The notes below the pieces were generated by a model that saw only the letters and a program-made list of their open reading frames with translations, ran no database searches and was not told where the DNA came from. A stretch of 64,000 bases of DNA from Echinarachnius parma (Eukaryota; Echinodermata; Echinoidea; Clypeasteroida; Echinarachniidae), in the NCBI GenBank assembly GCA_037951105.1, contig JBAMJV010010657.1, positions 7,501 to 71,500 on the forward strand. Direction: 5' to 3'. Numbering within the stretch: the first letter of the stretch is position 1; each line of letters begins with the position of its first letter. Below are positions 10,813 to 22,127 of this stretch, piece after piece. The position numbers and the translations under genes were made by a program.

Positions 10813-13136
10813 ATTATATTAAGTATGACTTGCATTGGCAATTCTCCATATTACCTACAGTGATGAATAGTAATTCTGGTAAAATTTCACGAAAAGTTTT
10901 TATTTTAACCGACCAACAAGTTTTATTTTACATTTGGAATATTATTCATAGTAATGTCATGAATGTAGCGACGCGCTTAGAACTATTCTTGTTTTCCCTT
11001 CATATTTGGCTAGTTTGAAAAAAATATCGCATGAACAAGACAAAAAAAACTTCACCATTTACTAAAACCAACTATAGATTGTCTTGTTATAACGTTTGTT
11101 ATAGTAAATATTATCCGCTTCCTCGATGGTCCTATCGATATTTGTCAAAAGGTGAAGACAACAACAACAAAACACCTGCTCATGCACCCGAACATACTAA
11201 TTATTATTTTCCATACACTGAATTATTGGCTCTTTAGAAGATAAAGACCAGATAAGACTAGTAACCTCAGGAAAATGCGGTCAATGCGATAGGGTTTCGT
11301 CCGTTTGGACGTAAACAAATTACGGGTTAGCTTACGGCAAGAAAGATAGGCGGAAACCTATAGTCTCCGAAGACCTTCAAGGGTGCGAACTCCTTTTCTA
11401 AATGCTTTATCGAAGAATCATTGCTTTTAACCTATTGCCTACGGGAACCTTAAGGGTCCTTTGTTAACACTATGTGAATTGCAAACTCCAGTATGGAATA
11501 GGATACGTATACACCCTCCCACATCCATCCTTGGGTTCACTGTGTGCATGTTTATACATATCTTGTTATTAGCGTGACTGTGTCTTCAATAGGGTTGATA
11601 ATTATACAGGTTCACATTTGTTTAGCTCATTTTAAAATCCTTAGTCAGGGCACTATCGCTTTATAGCCACGATAATCTTGTCACCACCACAGGCGCATTA
11701 TGCATGCAATAATTTAGCCTTTTCGTCGCGTCTGAATGGCAGAAACGCCTGGTAAAAGACTAGTCGCGCGTACTGGTTGAGGCTGCAGAGCATAGACCGC
11801 AGAGGCAGCCACTGCTAGTCGCGTTCACCAGTTGTTCCTTCCATGCATGCATCTTAGACGCAACTCCTTGACGAAAAGAAAACTTGTCATAATCGTATGG
11901 CTTCATGTGAAGTGGACTAAAAAGCTGGAAATTGTAAAAGACGTTTGTGTTGAAGGAGTGGTAACTGATCTGTTCTTATTAACATAATTAGCTTACACTT
12001 TCATCTGATGTCCCTATTATAAACTGTTTAGTTATAAATAAATACATTTTAAAAAGTGGAGTAGCGTTAACACTTCTATGTTTAAAATCGTAAGCATGCT
12101 CACGAACGAGTAGCATCACAAGCACACTTATTTTGTAATCATACAATTCAAAACATTGAAAACTGTTTTTTTTTTTTTTATTTGCCGATGACATTCGCAA
12201 CAATTTGATTGCAAAGCTGTCATAAAATACATTCGTTTTCGATCATAATGATTTACAAAAATAGCGGGAAACACTCGAGTCGAATAGTAATTATCAAAAT
12301 AAAAAAACTCTGCCGCAACTTCGACATTCATATCCATTACCGCGACTCCCCGTAATTGGAAGTCGTATCAGGTTTATTAGGTCATTCTGAAAGTGGCAAT
12401 TTTTAAAGTTCTATGACAGGTTTGGGAAATCCGCTTAAGTGTCATAAAAAATCCCGTCCCGCTCACTAAAAGACGATATACAAGGGAAACCACTTGCCGT
12501 GTGAACAAACTGGCAACATATAATTCCCATTAATCGATCGCTAAAGTTTAGGGCTAACAGTAGGTTTTAGGTTAGCTTTTAAATGACAATGATGTTTAAT
12601 GATAATGCATCTTCGCATGCACGGTTGTGCATTATACGCAACATTTACCACACTATATTTCAGAATAGATGATTTCCCAAAGACTGTCATGGTGCTTTAA
12701 GTAGAAAAGTAAGGACTTATCACAGCATTCAGTAGAGCCCATTATCGATGCAAACCGAGTAGGATCCGAGATTGAAATTGTAATCATAGTAATTGACATT
12801 TTCTTAACATAGATTGACAACCCACACACGATTACAATCATGCACCGTGCAAAGACTTTTAAAAGATTATGTTCCATCAAATACATGATACTTATTGGGG
12901 TCAAGCCGTGATATTTCTTATGACGGTATAATGAGAGTTTTCTTTAACACTTTGATCGTCAATCGTGCAAATAAATGTACATTACCTCTAATGATAGAGT
13001 AAATTCGGTATGATATAAGTTAATTCAAGCAGTGCGGACTGTGATATGTGCGTATAGTGTGTCCACATCTTGAGTAGATGGCTGGGCGCTTCACGGTTCA
13101 TTAGCGCTTTCATCGGACACAGATAGGGTAGTTACA
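10813..13136. other. No gene seen
   Basis: AT-rich. Scattered open frames of 60-80 codons lack splice context and residue bias. A short imperfect hairpin (GGCTGC / GGCAGCC) sits near 11781-11812. Confidence 0.5.
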
Positions 13137-13290
13137 TGGGAGGGAGGAGGGGGGGGGGGGGGGGGCAGGTGCCGCAAATATGTTTTTAAACATATAGAAC
13201 ATAAGGAAAAACTCCTTTCCAAAATAAAGAAATACATACATTTTTAGAGTGTGCCCATTTGCATGCCCCTACAATCAGCTACGCCACTGA
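13137..13290. mobile_element. Degenerate CAGTGGCGTA-family element with G tract
   Basis: A G run (about 13149-13165) on the left and AGCTACGCCACTGA near 13278-13291 on the right match the family right end (CTACGCCACTG). The left terminus is not clear and no TSD is visible. Confidence 0.4.
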
Positions 13291-13699
13291 TTTTGACAAC
13301 TTGCAATTACGAAATGTATTATGTTTGGTTCGTAGTAAAAAAAAACAAAAAAACAAAAAAACATTTCACCTTAGATTAACTTCATGTAATGTGTTATCAA
13401 TTCGATGATGATAATGAGGATAATTGTCATCACAGTAATAATTAGTCGAATACTTCTACCAAAACTAGTTTATAAGGTTATTAAGGTAGAACTCTGACAT
13501 GCCATGGTTAACCGAATTCCCAAAGGCAATTCTTGAATAACAGTTATTATGTTAAAGAACACTACAATGCATTAAAATCTTCTGCAGCCTGCAGTGTGCA
13601 CATACTTTCTCAAATTTCCGTCCTTTGGTGGCAAATTATGCCCTGGATAAAAAGGACTGAAGGATGTGATTATTCCGAGATCTTATTTTATTCTTCCAG

Positions 13700-13814
13700 A
13701 CAAGCGCGCGCGACAGTGATGGTGTCTTGTGCGATTGCTTCAATCGATATCTCAAATGGATCGGCAGCTCGCCTTACGGAAATTGAGAACAGAGCTAAAG
13801 AAGAGCTGGAAGGG
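13700..13814 (+). CDS. Candidate internal coding exon
   Basis: A pyrimidine-rich acceptor (TTATTTTATTCTTCCAG) ends at 13699 and a donor GG|GTAAGC lies at 13815. Only one of three frames is open across the 115 nt. It reads one base plus 38 codons and ends on a codon boundary, with ATVMVSCAIASIDISNGSA followed by a charged helix-like ARLTEIENRAKEELEG. CpG is higher than in the flanks. I do not recognise the family, and neighbouring exons are not visible in the window. An hAT-like end (CATGGGCGTAGC) follows immediately at about 13825. Confidence 0.4.
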
Positions 13815-14561
13815 GTAAGCGAACATGGGCGTAGCTGCTACCAGGGTAAGATGCACCCCCTCCCACCCCCACTTGTGTGTTTTCGCACCCCTGGTGCCCT
13901 GCCCGTTCGGGGGAAGTGAAATTTGGAAAACTGCATAATTATTTAGGATCACGATGCCAACTTTATAATTACCTTAATGACACAAAGTCAAACACACATA
14001 CACACACCTATTCACCCCATTTAAATAAAAACTAGGTACGCTACTGGCGGGAAATGGGGGGAAATGGGAAGGAATGAACGATGTTGAAAAGAGAAGGTCG
14101 TTTCATACTAACTTGTTAATGATGTATGTGGCGGGGACACCTAATGCAGCGCGCCATAATGGGTCTATTCGATACCCTTAATTCAAGTCACTCTCTGTGT
14201 TTTGGCGCCGCATCAGCTGCTTTCGTAGCGTGGCTAAATAGATAAAAACGGGTAATCACTCTCCCCATTTGAAAATGTATAACGATATGTGTTTGTTTTT
14301 GTTTAACTTGTTTTGCTAACGATTTCCCACGTATATCAAGAAAACTTGCGCCGCCTTTGACGCCTCGCTGGTTTGAATTTGACCCTGACCACGATTCTGC
14401 TTTCGGGGCACTTTTTAGCCGTACGAAAACCGATACCGAAGTTGTCATATTTACGAGACTACATCACATAACCCGTTTTCATCCAGATTTTACAACTACC
14501 ATCAACTCCCAGAGAGTTGATACCTCCATCAAATCACTAACATCAACGTGGCAAATTTGTA
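13815..14561. other. No gene; repeat end
   Basis: Begins with a CATGGGCGTAGCTGC element end, and GGTACGCTACTGG near 14034 may be the partner end. Short open frames at 14188-14578 on both strands overlap each other and have no support. Confidence 0.4.
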
Positions 14562-14891
14562 TTAAAGGGAATGTGTAGTCGTGAGAAATCTACGGAAACT
14601 GTGGGATACTAGCAGTCGCCACTCGGCTTGAATTGGTATTCGGATTTCGCGTGCGAAGTATCTGGTACAGACCAGCACGTAACGCACACAAAACCGAACA
14701 TAACCGACAGTAATTGTTGACTGGACTTTGAACCCTCTTTGGCTGTGCGCGCGCTTCAGTGCTCTTATTCGTTGATCGGCAATTCAGTTCGACCAGATCT
14801 GCGGTATAGACGTAATATGTACAAATTGAATTAGAAGAGCCCAGCGGATTGAGACAGTTCCCGATGTATCATGACTACACAACCCCTTTAA
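14562..14891 (+). mobile_element. Family Q TTAA MITE
   Basis: 330 bp with ends TTAAAGGGAATGTGTAGTC and GACTACACAACCCCTTTAA, inverted repeats of about 23 bp. It shares only the TTAAAGGG terminus with families A and B. Single copy here. Confidence 0.85.
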
Positions 14892-16379
14892 CCTAGTTAT
14901 AGCCTTGTACTAATTAGACTGCAACATCTCCCTGTCCTTACTATAGGTTTTCTTGGCCAATTTCGTAAACTTGTCATTCGTATTGATAAGCGGTTCATTC
15001 AAATTCGCGAAATTAAGCTGAAGGCTTACAACTGTCGTTCAAAGTTGTATTTCCTTCATTCTATTTAGCTGTTCGCTCAAGTGATTTAGCACTTATAGCA
15101 TTCAATTTAAAAAGCAAGCTATTAGCATTCAATTTCGCCATCGGAATTCACGGAAGGTGGTATTACGTAATCACGAATTTTCTCGCTTTAAATTGAATGA
15201 TAATTTTACGAAAAAGAAACACGTTTGAAATCGAATGCAAACAAGATGTTTTCGAATGATCGTAATATGAATTCAAATGCTAAAAAAAGAATTTGAACTA
15301 CAAAATACAGCTGCGGTGACAAAATCTGCGAAATTGAATGCACACAAAATGAATTCGTGTGGCCAACTTACGAAATTGACCGAGAAATCCTATATTAAAC
15401 ATGCAAGTTAAGCACATGTAGTATCCTTGACGTAGACCCTGACTAATTGAATTATACATAATTGCATTTACAAGTTCAATGCCATCAGTACACATACCTA
15501 TATCATGGAACCCAATGTTCATGTAAGATGTTAGCTTTGTACATTAAGAGTCAGACCACTATCCGCTGCAAAATTCATTTTGGGCAATTGTTTTTGGGGT
15601 TATGAACATTTTAGAGAATAATTCATTCCTCACGTAAGACTTTTTTGCTTAAAATTTGTTTTTGTTTACACAAAATCAGATTCAATTGCATTTGCTTTGC
15701 GGAACATTGTAATGGGTACTGGGCGGTAAAAAAAAAATTGTGTTATTTTGTAAGTATAACGTTATTCAATGATATTAACAAATTGTGTTATTTATAGAAG
15801 ATTTATTTTTATTTTTAATTTGTCCTTAACCACAAAGAAAAAGGTTCTTTTACAGGATTGATTACAACAGCAAATATTTGTGTGTGTGTGCTCGAAAACA
15901 TTTACAAACAATATTTCCATTTAATTTCAAATTAAATCAGTTAAACAGATACGCAAATCATTGCATATTTCTCAACATCTTTCTCGTATTTTGGTGAACA
16001 ATGCATTGGGAAACATGTCGATGCACTCTTAATCTAAATCAGTCAATACTATGATGGCAATGTAGGGACATACTGGTTTACGCATTAATACATTTCTTTC
16101 AAACATGAACAAAAAAAGAGCTGCACATGCTTCTCTATTTAAAGATTAAACGAAGACATATTCATGATTGTTTTTCTACCATGAAGATGAAATCCACATA
16201 GACCCCACATGTTTTGATGACCGACGGTAAAGTGGTTGTTGAGCACGAATACATAACCCCACGGGGACTCTTGAGCTGCCCCCGTCTGGAGATTCATCGG
16301 GTGCTTGAGAGCACACGATGCATACTAAAAACTCAACTTTACGAACGGAAGTGATTTTAATCAGGAAAATGGGGTCGCA
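14892..16379. other. No gene seen
   Basis: AT-rich. Two partial repeats of TAGCATTCAATTT lie near 15095-15136. No supported ORF. Confidence 0.5.
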
Positions 16380-16565
16380 ATGGGTGTCTCCTTCGCATCG
16401 AAATACTGTATGCTGTTCATGCTGTATTTGTGTTGTTGTCTCCCTGCCATCGTCGCTTGTTACGAAACATCACATAGAGGCAAGAAGTGGATTTTTCCTC
16501 ACGCTAGAATTGAATACGAAGAGAATCGCGAGGGATTTGATGATAGGTACATGGTAGTCACTTAG
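16380..16565 (+). CDS. Candidate secreted peptide precursor or first exon
   Basis: The frame opens ATGGGTGTC at 16380 (G at -3 and +4) and stops at TAG 16563-16565, 61 codons. Residues 1-27 form a convincing signal peptide (MLFMLYLCCCLPAIVA core), and the predicted mature part starts near Cys27 (CYETSHRGKKW). GKK is the usual amidation plus dibasic cleavage motif of neuropeptide precursors. An acidic tail follows. The same frame stays open for 33 more codons after the TAG, to a TGA at 16665-16667, and reads LAALDDDGDITHEEEDGLTR, which is protein-like. Alternatives are a splice donor at AG|GTACAT (16547/16548) before the stop, a nonsense mutation, or chance. I do not recognise the peptide. Confidence 0.4.
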   Translation: MGVSFASKYCMLFMLYLCCCLPAIVACYETSHRGKKWIFPHARIEYEENREGFDDRYMVVT

Positions 16566-16667
16566 CGGACGGATTTGGCTGCGCTTGATGATGACGGTGA
16601 CATTACACACGAAGAAGAGGATGGCTTAACAAGATTAGCCTACTTATTAGCGGATGCACGAACATGA

Positions 16668-17810
16668 ATAGAATAGTTGTTATTTTGTGATGATGTATTT
16701 TCGACATCTCAATTACGCGAGTAAGATATATTTGTAACATTTATATTTTCATGTTACGCATTTTGATGAGTATTCTGTAGCCGAAGACGCCACCAGGGTA
16801 TACACACTATGTATTTATTAATGTCAGCTCCTTGAACTAAAACACCTCGGATAATTCTGTATAATAATGAAAAGGTGCAAATCACAACTGCGATAATCGT
16901 TTCAGCCTCGTCTTTGCTCGTACAGACATTTGAGTTAGATATCGCTATGTCAGGCAAAGGCAACTCGCACCACCTTGATCAATTGTGTGATTGGTCAAGA
17001 AACGCAGCCATCAATTAGACGTACCTCAAGGCCGAGTGCCATAACCGCGCTATCACATTTCACTGTCGATCCATGGACGATTTGCGGGGGGCATCAAAAC
17101 AAGGCGATGGCATTGTCACGTGATTCGTCAGCTAACCACCGCGTGCACGACTATCCCTTGCGACATTAAATCTTAACAAGTCATACGCATTACAGCGCTC
17201 TATGGGCATTCGCACCTCGGGCAGTGATTGAGTTAATGGCTCGTCGATGTTTAACCAGGCTTCTCTCAATGTCTTCCTTTTTGTGAAAAAGTCCTCCTTT
17301 TCAAATGCTCTTGTAGAATGACAGGTGCCTCGACAGATTATGTGCAAATGTAATAATGAATGTACATGAACGGCTCTCGTGCACCACGTGCGCATACCTG
17401 GAGATGATCGGCCCATTATCACATTCTAGAATGTTGATGGGGCTAGGACACACGCGGACAATTCATGACCGACTTTGATCCCTCTCCTTTCCTGTTTTCC
17501 TCACGGTGAGAAAGCCTAGGCTTCCACTTTCCTTCATTTTGATAAACCGTCGATCATATCAAATAATGGTTTGTTTTCTTTCACTTTCGTCCATCCCCAA
17601 TTAACGAAGTGCACGGAAAATACATTTCACTTTGCCTTGTTATAGTGTTATGGTAGTGCCAATAAAATATAAAAATACATTTTGTTTACTTCACGTAACA
17701 GTGCTATTCTCAGACTTAAATAATTGCAATATAATTTGGTAGTCATCTGAGCTGTACAGTGGACTTTAGCGAGGTTCATTCCTTACTGAGGACAGCTACA
17801 AGTCATGTAA
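16668..17810. other. No proven gene
   Basis: CpG is raised at about 16975-17460. A 96-codon minus-strand open frame there (17132-17422) has no recognisable domain. The stretch may be 3' flank of the GPCR or of the 16380 ORF. Confidence 0.4.
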
Positions 17811-17890
17811 TTGGGCAAGAAAGTCGTAAATATGTGTTTGCGTCATATTCATGGACAAATTGTATCGAAAAGGATAAATTCGCTAGGAAT
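17811..17890 (-). pseudogene. Possible second decayed copy of GPCR 3' coding end
   Basis: Plus-strand GGCAAGAAAGTCGTAAAT and CATGGACAAATTGTATCG align with GGCAAAAAGGTCGTTAAT and the CATGGAC...AATTGTTTCG segment of the copy at 17878-18010, with a gap of about 12 nt. Identity is modest by eye, so this is the weakest of the tail copies. Confidence 0.3.
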
Positions 17891-18010
17891 AGTTACCATC
17901 GACGTGTTCGTGAAGCACGTTTGGAATCCCCGCGCTCATGTCAAAGGAATTCCTGGCAAAAAGGTCGTTAATGCCAACGCCACAATCATGGACATGGGCA
18001 CAGTCATAAT
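17878..18010 (-). pseudogene. Decayed or alternative copy of the GPCR TM7/C-tail coding end
   Basis: On the minus strand one frame reads YRNNYDC, then VGIND, then DMSAGIPNVLHEHVDGNYS and a TAG. The GPCR just upstream ends STRYRAAF, VGINN, HMSMTNSNVHHEHINGN and a TAG. The two stretches align with the stop at the same place. Many nucleotide differences are synonymous (CAT/CAC for His) or conservative (I/V, N/D), which suggests a period of coding selection. A pyrimidine-rich acceptor (CCTTTTTGCCAG) precedes GAATTCCTTTGACATG, so an alternative last exon is possible. A plain tandem duplication that is now decaying is the simpler reading. The upstream part (NPxxY equivalent) is not conserved. Confidence 0.55.
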
Positions 18011-18034
18011 TGTTTCGATATGATGAAGAAACCT

Positions 18035-19183
18035 CTATGAAAAGTTGTTAGTGTTACCGTTGATATGTTCATGATGCACGTTCGAGTTGGTCATGCTCAT
18101 GTGGCCGGTGCTGTTGTTGATCCCCACGCTCTGTAGTCGCTGTCGACACTGCGATGGAAGAAGACCGTTAATGAAGGCAGCTCTGTAGCGGGTGCTCATG
18201 GCGGTGTAGATGACGGGATTGATCAGGGAGTTGATGTAGGCGAGGATGCGGGCAACCTGCGTAGCGATTTGCGGCAGTAGCGACGTGGATTGGAAGATCC
18301 CGAACGCCTTGAGGATGACGAGGATCTCAAACGGCGCGAGGCAGAGGAAAAACACGAGTCCGTTGACGATGAGCATCCAGGTGATCTGGTTGCGCAGCTT
18401 TATGTTCTTGTCACGCTTGCCCATAATCTTGGCCCTTTCCACAGCCTTGTTGAGCCCGCGAACTATACCGACGAAGAGATACACATTTACGATGAACGCA
18501 ACAAAGAACGGAATGGCGCGGGCGCAGTCGGCGTACTCCCTGATCCCCGCATGCACCGGGAAGCACCACTGGTACGTCTCTGGCCACGTGTTATAGGGAG
18601 CCTGGTCCGGCCACAAGGCACAGAACACCTCAATGTTGCTGTAGGCAGGGATAAATGTGGAGGAGAGCAGGGCAGCGGCCGTCCACGACCCCAGCAGCAG
18701 CCATTTAAACGTCCTCATAGCCGACGCACCTCGCTCCTTCTGCGGACGGCATACTGCGTAGAAGCGCTCCAAGGCGACCAGGGTGACGAACAGGAGCGAG
18801 GCAAAGTAGGTTGTATTTACAGTGAACTCTGTGACTATACAGCCGAACAGGCCCGAGTGCGAGTAGTCCGTGTAGATCGGGGAGTTGACAAACGCCCAGA
18901 TCTTGTCCCCGATGGCGACGGCTAGAAACAAGAGATCGGCGATGGCCAGGTTGACCAGGCACGAGTTCGTGATCGTCTTCATGCACTGCACGCGGCAGAC
19001 TACGTAGATGAACGCCGCATTGTTGATGAGGCCGACGACGAGCACGATGGGCAGCAGTACCGTGGTGATGATGGTCTGCGTCTCCGAGTAGGTCACCAGC
19101 TGCGCGGCTTCCATCGTCACGTTCACGGGGACGCACGCCTGGTGGAGCGGCGTAGAAACGTTTGCCATATCTGTCCAATTCAT
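18035..19183 (-). CDS. Rhodopsin-class (class A) GPCR, peptide-receptor-like
   Basis: A complete 382-residue seven-transmembrane receptor in one exon. It starts at the ATG at 19183 with A at -3. The N-terminal tail has three N-glycosylation sites (N2, N9, N21). TM1 holds GLINN (51-55), TM2 NLAIADLL (78-85), and TM3 follows Cys115. The DRY motif is ERF (139-141), keeping the acid-Arg pair. The second extracellular loop offers Cys188 or Cys207 for the disulfide to Cys115. TM6 has CLAP (281-284) instead of CWxP, and TM7 ends NPVIY (322-326). A Cys at 346 could be palmitoylated. The TM2 and TM7 pattern is like TRH, ghrelin/secretagogue and neuromedin U receptors, but the ligand cannot be named. 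It would act at the plasma membrane through G proteins. The gene is more GC-rich than its flanks. A decayed copy of its 3' end lies just downstream. Confidence 0.95.
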   Translation of the reverse strand: MNWTDMANVSTPLHQACVPVNVTMEAAQLVTYSETQTIITTVLLPIVLVVGLINNAAFIYVVCRVQCMKTITNSCLVNLAIADLLFLAVAIGDKIWAFVNSPIYTDYSHSGLFGCIVTEFTVNTTYFASLLFVTLVALERFYAVCRPQKERGASAMRTFKWLLLGSWTAAALLSSTFIPAYSNIEVFCALWPDQAPYNTWPETYQWCFPVHAGIREYADCARAIPFFVAFIVNVYLFVGIVRGLNKAVERAKIMGKRDKNIKLRNQITWMLIVNGLVFFLCLAPFEILVILKAFGIFQSTSLLPQIATQVARILAYINSLINPVIYTAMSTRYRAAFINGLLPSQCRQRLQSVGINNSTGHMSMTNSNVHHEHINGNTNNFS

Positions 19184-19584
19184 GATGCAGCGGTGAGTAG
19201 GTGTGATAAATAATTCCTCGAGCTATCACCGTTAATATTTCATATTGCAGTAAGTAGTGAAGTGATTTCTCCCAACTAGAGACATACACATTTCATGATG
19301 CAGCAGCAAGCAGTCGAAGTTTATCAACAGGTAAGAGATATCATGATTTTGATGTTCAGTTTCCTTCTCGTCTAAGGGAGATGTCTAGTGAGTAAATGAA
19401 GAGCGAATACCGAATAATTCCGCACATTATGATCCAATCCTGGATGGCAGCTTGTCTTAAATAGCGGTTGCCGCTCGAGGAGAGAGCAGTCAGTTTCATG
19501 GTTCGATTCAAACTCTGCCCGCTCCTTTCTGTCTCCACGTAGCTCGGTGTCGCCTGCGTGTGCGAGAGGCTGCTACACTGGCAG

Positions 19585-19645
19585 CGATAAGGGCAAATCA
19601 CGTGTATAGGCAGCAGCTGATTGGCTGAATATAACGAGGTGGGCG
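19585..19645 (-). promoter_or_regulatory. Possible GPCR promoter region
   Basis: On the minus strand a CCAAT box (CAGCCAATCA, 19618-19627) lies about 15 nt upstream of a CACGTG E-box (19598-19603), roughly 430 bp upstream of the GPCR start. No clear TATA box. Inference only. Confidence 0.3.
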
Positions 19646-19794
19646 TAATGCGGATCGTTGCTACGGTAACGATACACCAACCAGCAATTATTCCACCAGC
19701 GCCTCTTCTATCATCTCTATAGTGTTTTCTCCCATCGCGACAATCTCCCAGTCTCCCTTCTGAGCCTTTTCCCTATTTATCTCCCCCCTCTCCG

Positions 19795-19870
19795 ATTCTA
19801 ACTTTCCTCTCTCTCTCTCCCTCTTTTGTTATTTACCCATCTCTCTCTCTCCTCCCCAAACGAGTCCATC
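19795..19870. repeat. CT-rich microsatellite
   Basis: Interrupted (CT)n / (TCTC)n low-complexity sequence. Confidence 0.85.
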
Positions 19871-20580
19871 TCTATCTTATTTACTTTACCATATTTCTAT
19901 AGTCCCCCATTCTTTCTCTAGTTCGCCTTCTCTATTTATATCCATGTATCTATCTACATGTATCTTTCTTTTTTCTTTCTTTCTAATTTGTTGCACATTT
20001 GTATTGTCTGGAAAGTTTTTAATTCACTACTTTGTTCATACTTCAACAAGCAATGACTAGGAGGAAGATTCCACCATATACATCTTCATCATAATCTACA
20101 ATCCCCAGTCGATGCTCCCCTTGGTGATAAAACAAAATAGAAATAAAAATTCATCAGCCCGCTAGTACTTTTTTCGAAGAAGATGGCAGCACGTACGACG
20201 TAGAAAATGTCACTGCTACTGAAGTCACGCTTTTGGATGTGTTATAGCGAACTTTCAATGATTCATTTAAGTACCCTCTAACGAGCCAACTTCATAGTAG
20301 GGGTAACGATGTACTCCTGTTGCATCTGCATAACATGGAATAACCTGTCATCGTCTGACAGATAAACTATTAACCTGTTAATTTAGATTCTCAATTGAAT
20401 GACCATCAAGTCTATTGACGGGTAATTTGCGTGGTTATATAATCATGTATATTATAGTGCCGTTCCCTCGTTGTTATCTGATTAAACTTTAAATAGCACC
20501 CTATACATTGCCATCGTCTAGACGAGCGAATCTTGACAATCATGCATACAACGTCAAACTCTGCTTTATACATAGGCTAA
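19871..20580. other. No gene seen
   Basis: Pyrimidine-rich at the start, then ordinary AT-rich sequence with no coding features. Confidence 0.5.
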
Positions 20581-20582
20581 GG

Positions 20583-20700
20583 ATGTGTGTGTGTGTGTGT
20601 GTTGGGGGGGGGGGGGGGGCTAGGGGCTGCAGCAGCCCCTCCCCCCTCAATTTCGGGGGGAAATATTATTCGGGGGGAAATCCTATTACATCCGAGAAAA
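20583..20700. repeat. (TG)n followed by G tract and GGGGGGAAAT repeats
   Basis: (TG)9 runs into a run of about 16 G, then a GGCTGCAGCAGCC inverted motif and two GGGGGGAAAT units. It is similar in design to 46590-46640 (G run, GGCTGCAGCC, C run), suggesting a shared repeat family. Confidence 0.6.
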
Positions 20701-20756
20701 GTATATTAAAAAAAACATCACTTTCGGGAGGTTAAATCCTAATAACCTTTTTGTTT

Positions 20757-21005
20757 TGCTTCTCAGTTGAAGCAAAGCCTCCCAGGCCACCATCCACTCA
20801 AGCTCCCTGCTTATGATGGTTGGTCTACTGCATTTGTTTATTTGTTATAATGATATACATAAATTATTGTCACATTAATTTGTATTATGATTGTATAACT
20901 ATTCTCATTTCATTGTTTTATTGTATTTTTTATATGTATGGGAAATGTTCTTTGTATATTTCATTTTGATTTTGTTAATAAATGCAGAAATAAATCTGCC
21001 TTAAA
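20757..21005 (+). other. Possible 3'-terminal exon or retroelement tail
   Basis: A good acceptor (TTTTGTTTTGCTTCTCAG) ends at about 20766. One frame is open for 27 codons (LKQSLPGHHPLKLPAYDGW start) to a TAA, and two AATAAA signals follow at 20977 and about 20989. This could be the last exon of a gene lying upstream or a retroelement end. No upstream exon is recognised. Confidence 0.25.
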
Positions 21006-21309
21006 CAAAACAAATTGTTTAATGGGGAAGATGGTATTCGGGCAGAGAACCTCAGCCACCCTAGAAAACATGTGACCCTATACGACGATTATTCTTTTAG
21101 AAAGCGAGCATGTTTGCACTTTCATCACTTTCTAAAATACTGAATATTTTCTCTATATTTTCTCTGTTTTTTATATTGATTGGACAAATGGCCATTAGCC
21201 GATTTGTTTAAGCATGATGAATAATCATCTACCACGGTTATTTCGCCCGGCCCAGGCAAAAATGAAAAAGAAAATGCAATCGTTTCAATCCATTGCATCT
21301 GCTCAACAG
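21006..21309. other. Part of a diverged local repeat
   Basis: Contains TACCACGGTTATTTCGCCC (about 21230), which recurs as TACCACGGTAATTACGCCC near 22075 and CACCACGGTCATTACGCGC near 23134. Confidence 0.45.
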
Positions 21310-21742
21310 TTAAAGTGATCTTAGTAGCATTGTCCAAATCCACCCCAAAAAAATAACTTAGAAGTCTAGTGGTTGTCTCATACAGTCTTGTTTTTGTATT
21401 ACCAGTAAAAGCCCATAAAAGCATGAACAGATTTTTTTCTTCCAATTTCCCTTTCGTTAAAAAGATATTTTCGATTGAATTGTTCGAATTTTTAGTTTTT
21501 TTCATTTTTTATTTAGCCTCTGGAAAGTTATAACATGAGTTATAATGATTATAATTCAGTGCAATGATTTAGCGAATACTCACTTTACATTTTCGCTCAT
21601 TACTCGGCCATAAAACATCTACTTTACGTGACATGTTCACACATTACTTCGTGGAAATATTATCAGATCACCGAAATACACATGTCATCAACCATTCATC
21701 AATTTTTGCACATGTCAACAAAATTACTACAGATCCCTTTAA
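21310..21742 (+). mobile_element. Family A TTAA MITE
   Basis: 433 bp from TTAAAGTGATCTTAGTAGC to TACTACAGATCCCTTTAA, with the usual internal order. Orientation as at 7756. The ends show a few substitutions. Confidence 0.88.
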
Positions 21743-22127
21743 AGACGAATCATTGTCGGGGTTTTTTTTTTCAACGAACATCGATATAATGCTTAATGTG
21801 TGTAATCGGGCACTGGATCAAAAAGAGAGGGAAATATTACTCTGTACCACTTTATATCTTAAATACTTTAAATATGAATATGATGTCATTGCCTACACGA
21901 ACAAATAATTAAACTCTCGTTTTACCAACTAAACCCTTTGCTACATCCTTGCCAAGGAAACAAGATAAATATAATGATATTGCACAGTTTTGTTGTAACA
22001 TTCGAGAACACTGAATAATGTATTATTGATTGGAAAGCATAAAGGGAATTTTGTATAATTAGAAATAAACATGTACCACGGTAATTACGCCCACGCATAC
22101 ATGAAATTGGATAATAATCGTTTAACT
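21743..22127. other. Local repeat, no gene
   Basis: CTCGTTTTACCAACTAAACC (about 21915) recurs as CTCGTTTTACTAACCGAAC (about 22444). This supports a tandemly repeated block of roughly 0.5 kb between 21.0 and 23.2 kb that later took MITE insertions. Confidence 0.4.

Noticed and set aside
16754..16963. 69-codon minus-strand open frame near the secreted-peptide ORF
   Set aside because: No coding features, probably chance.
18290..18925. 211-codon plus-strand open frame
   Set aside because: Antisense to the GPCR coding sequence. It is open only because of the codon bias of the real gene. The same holds for 18246-18596 and the upstream part of 18705-19289.
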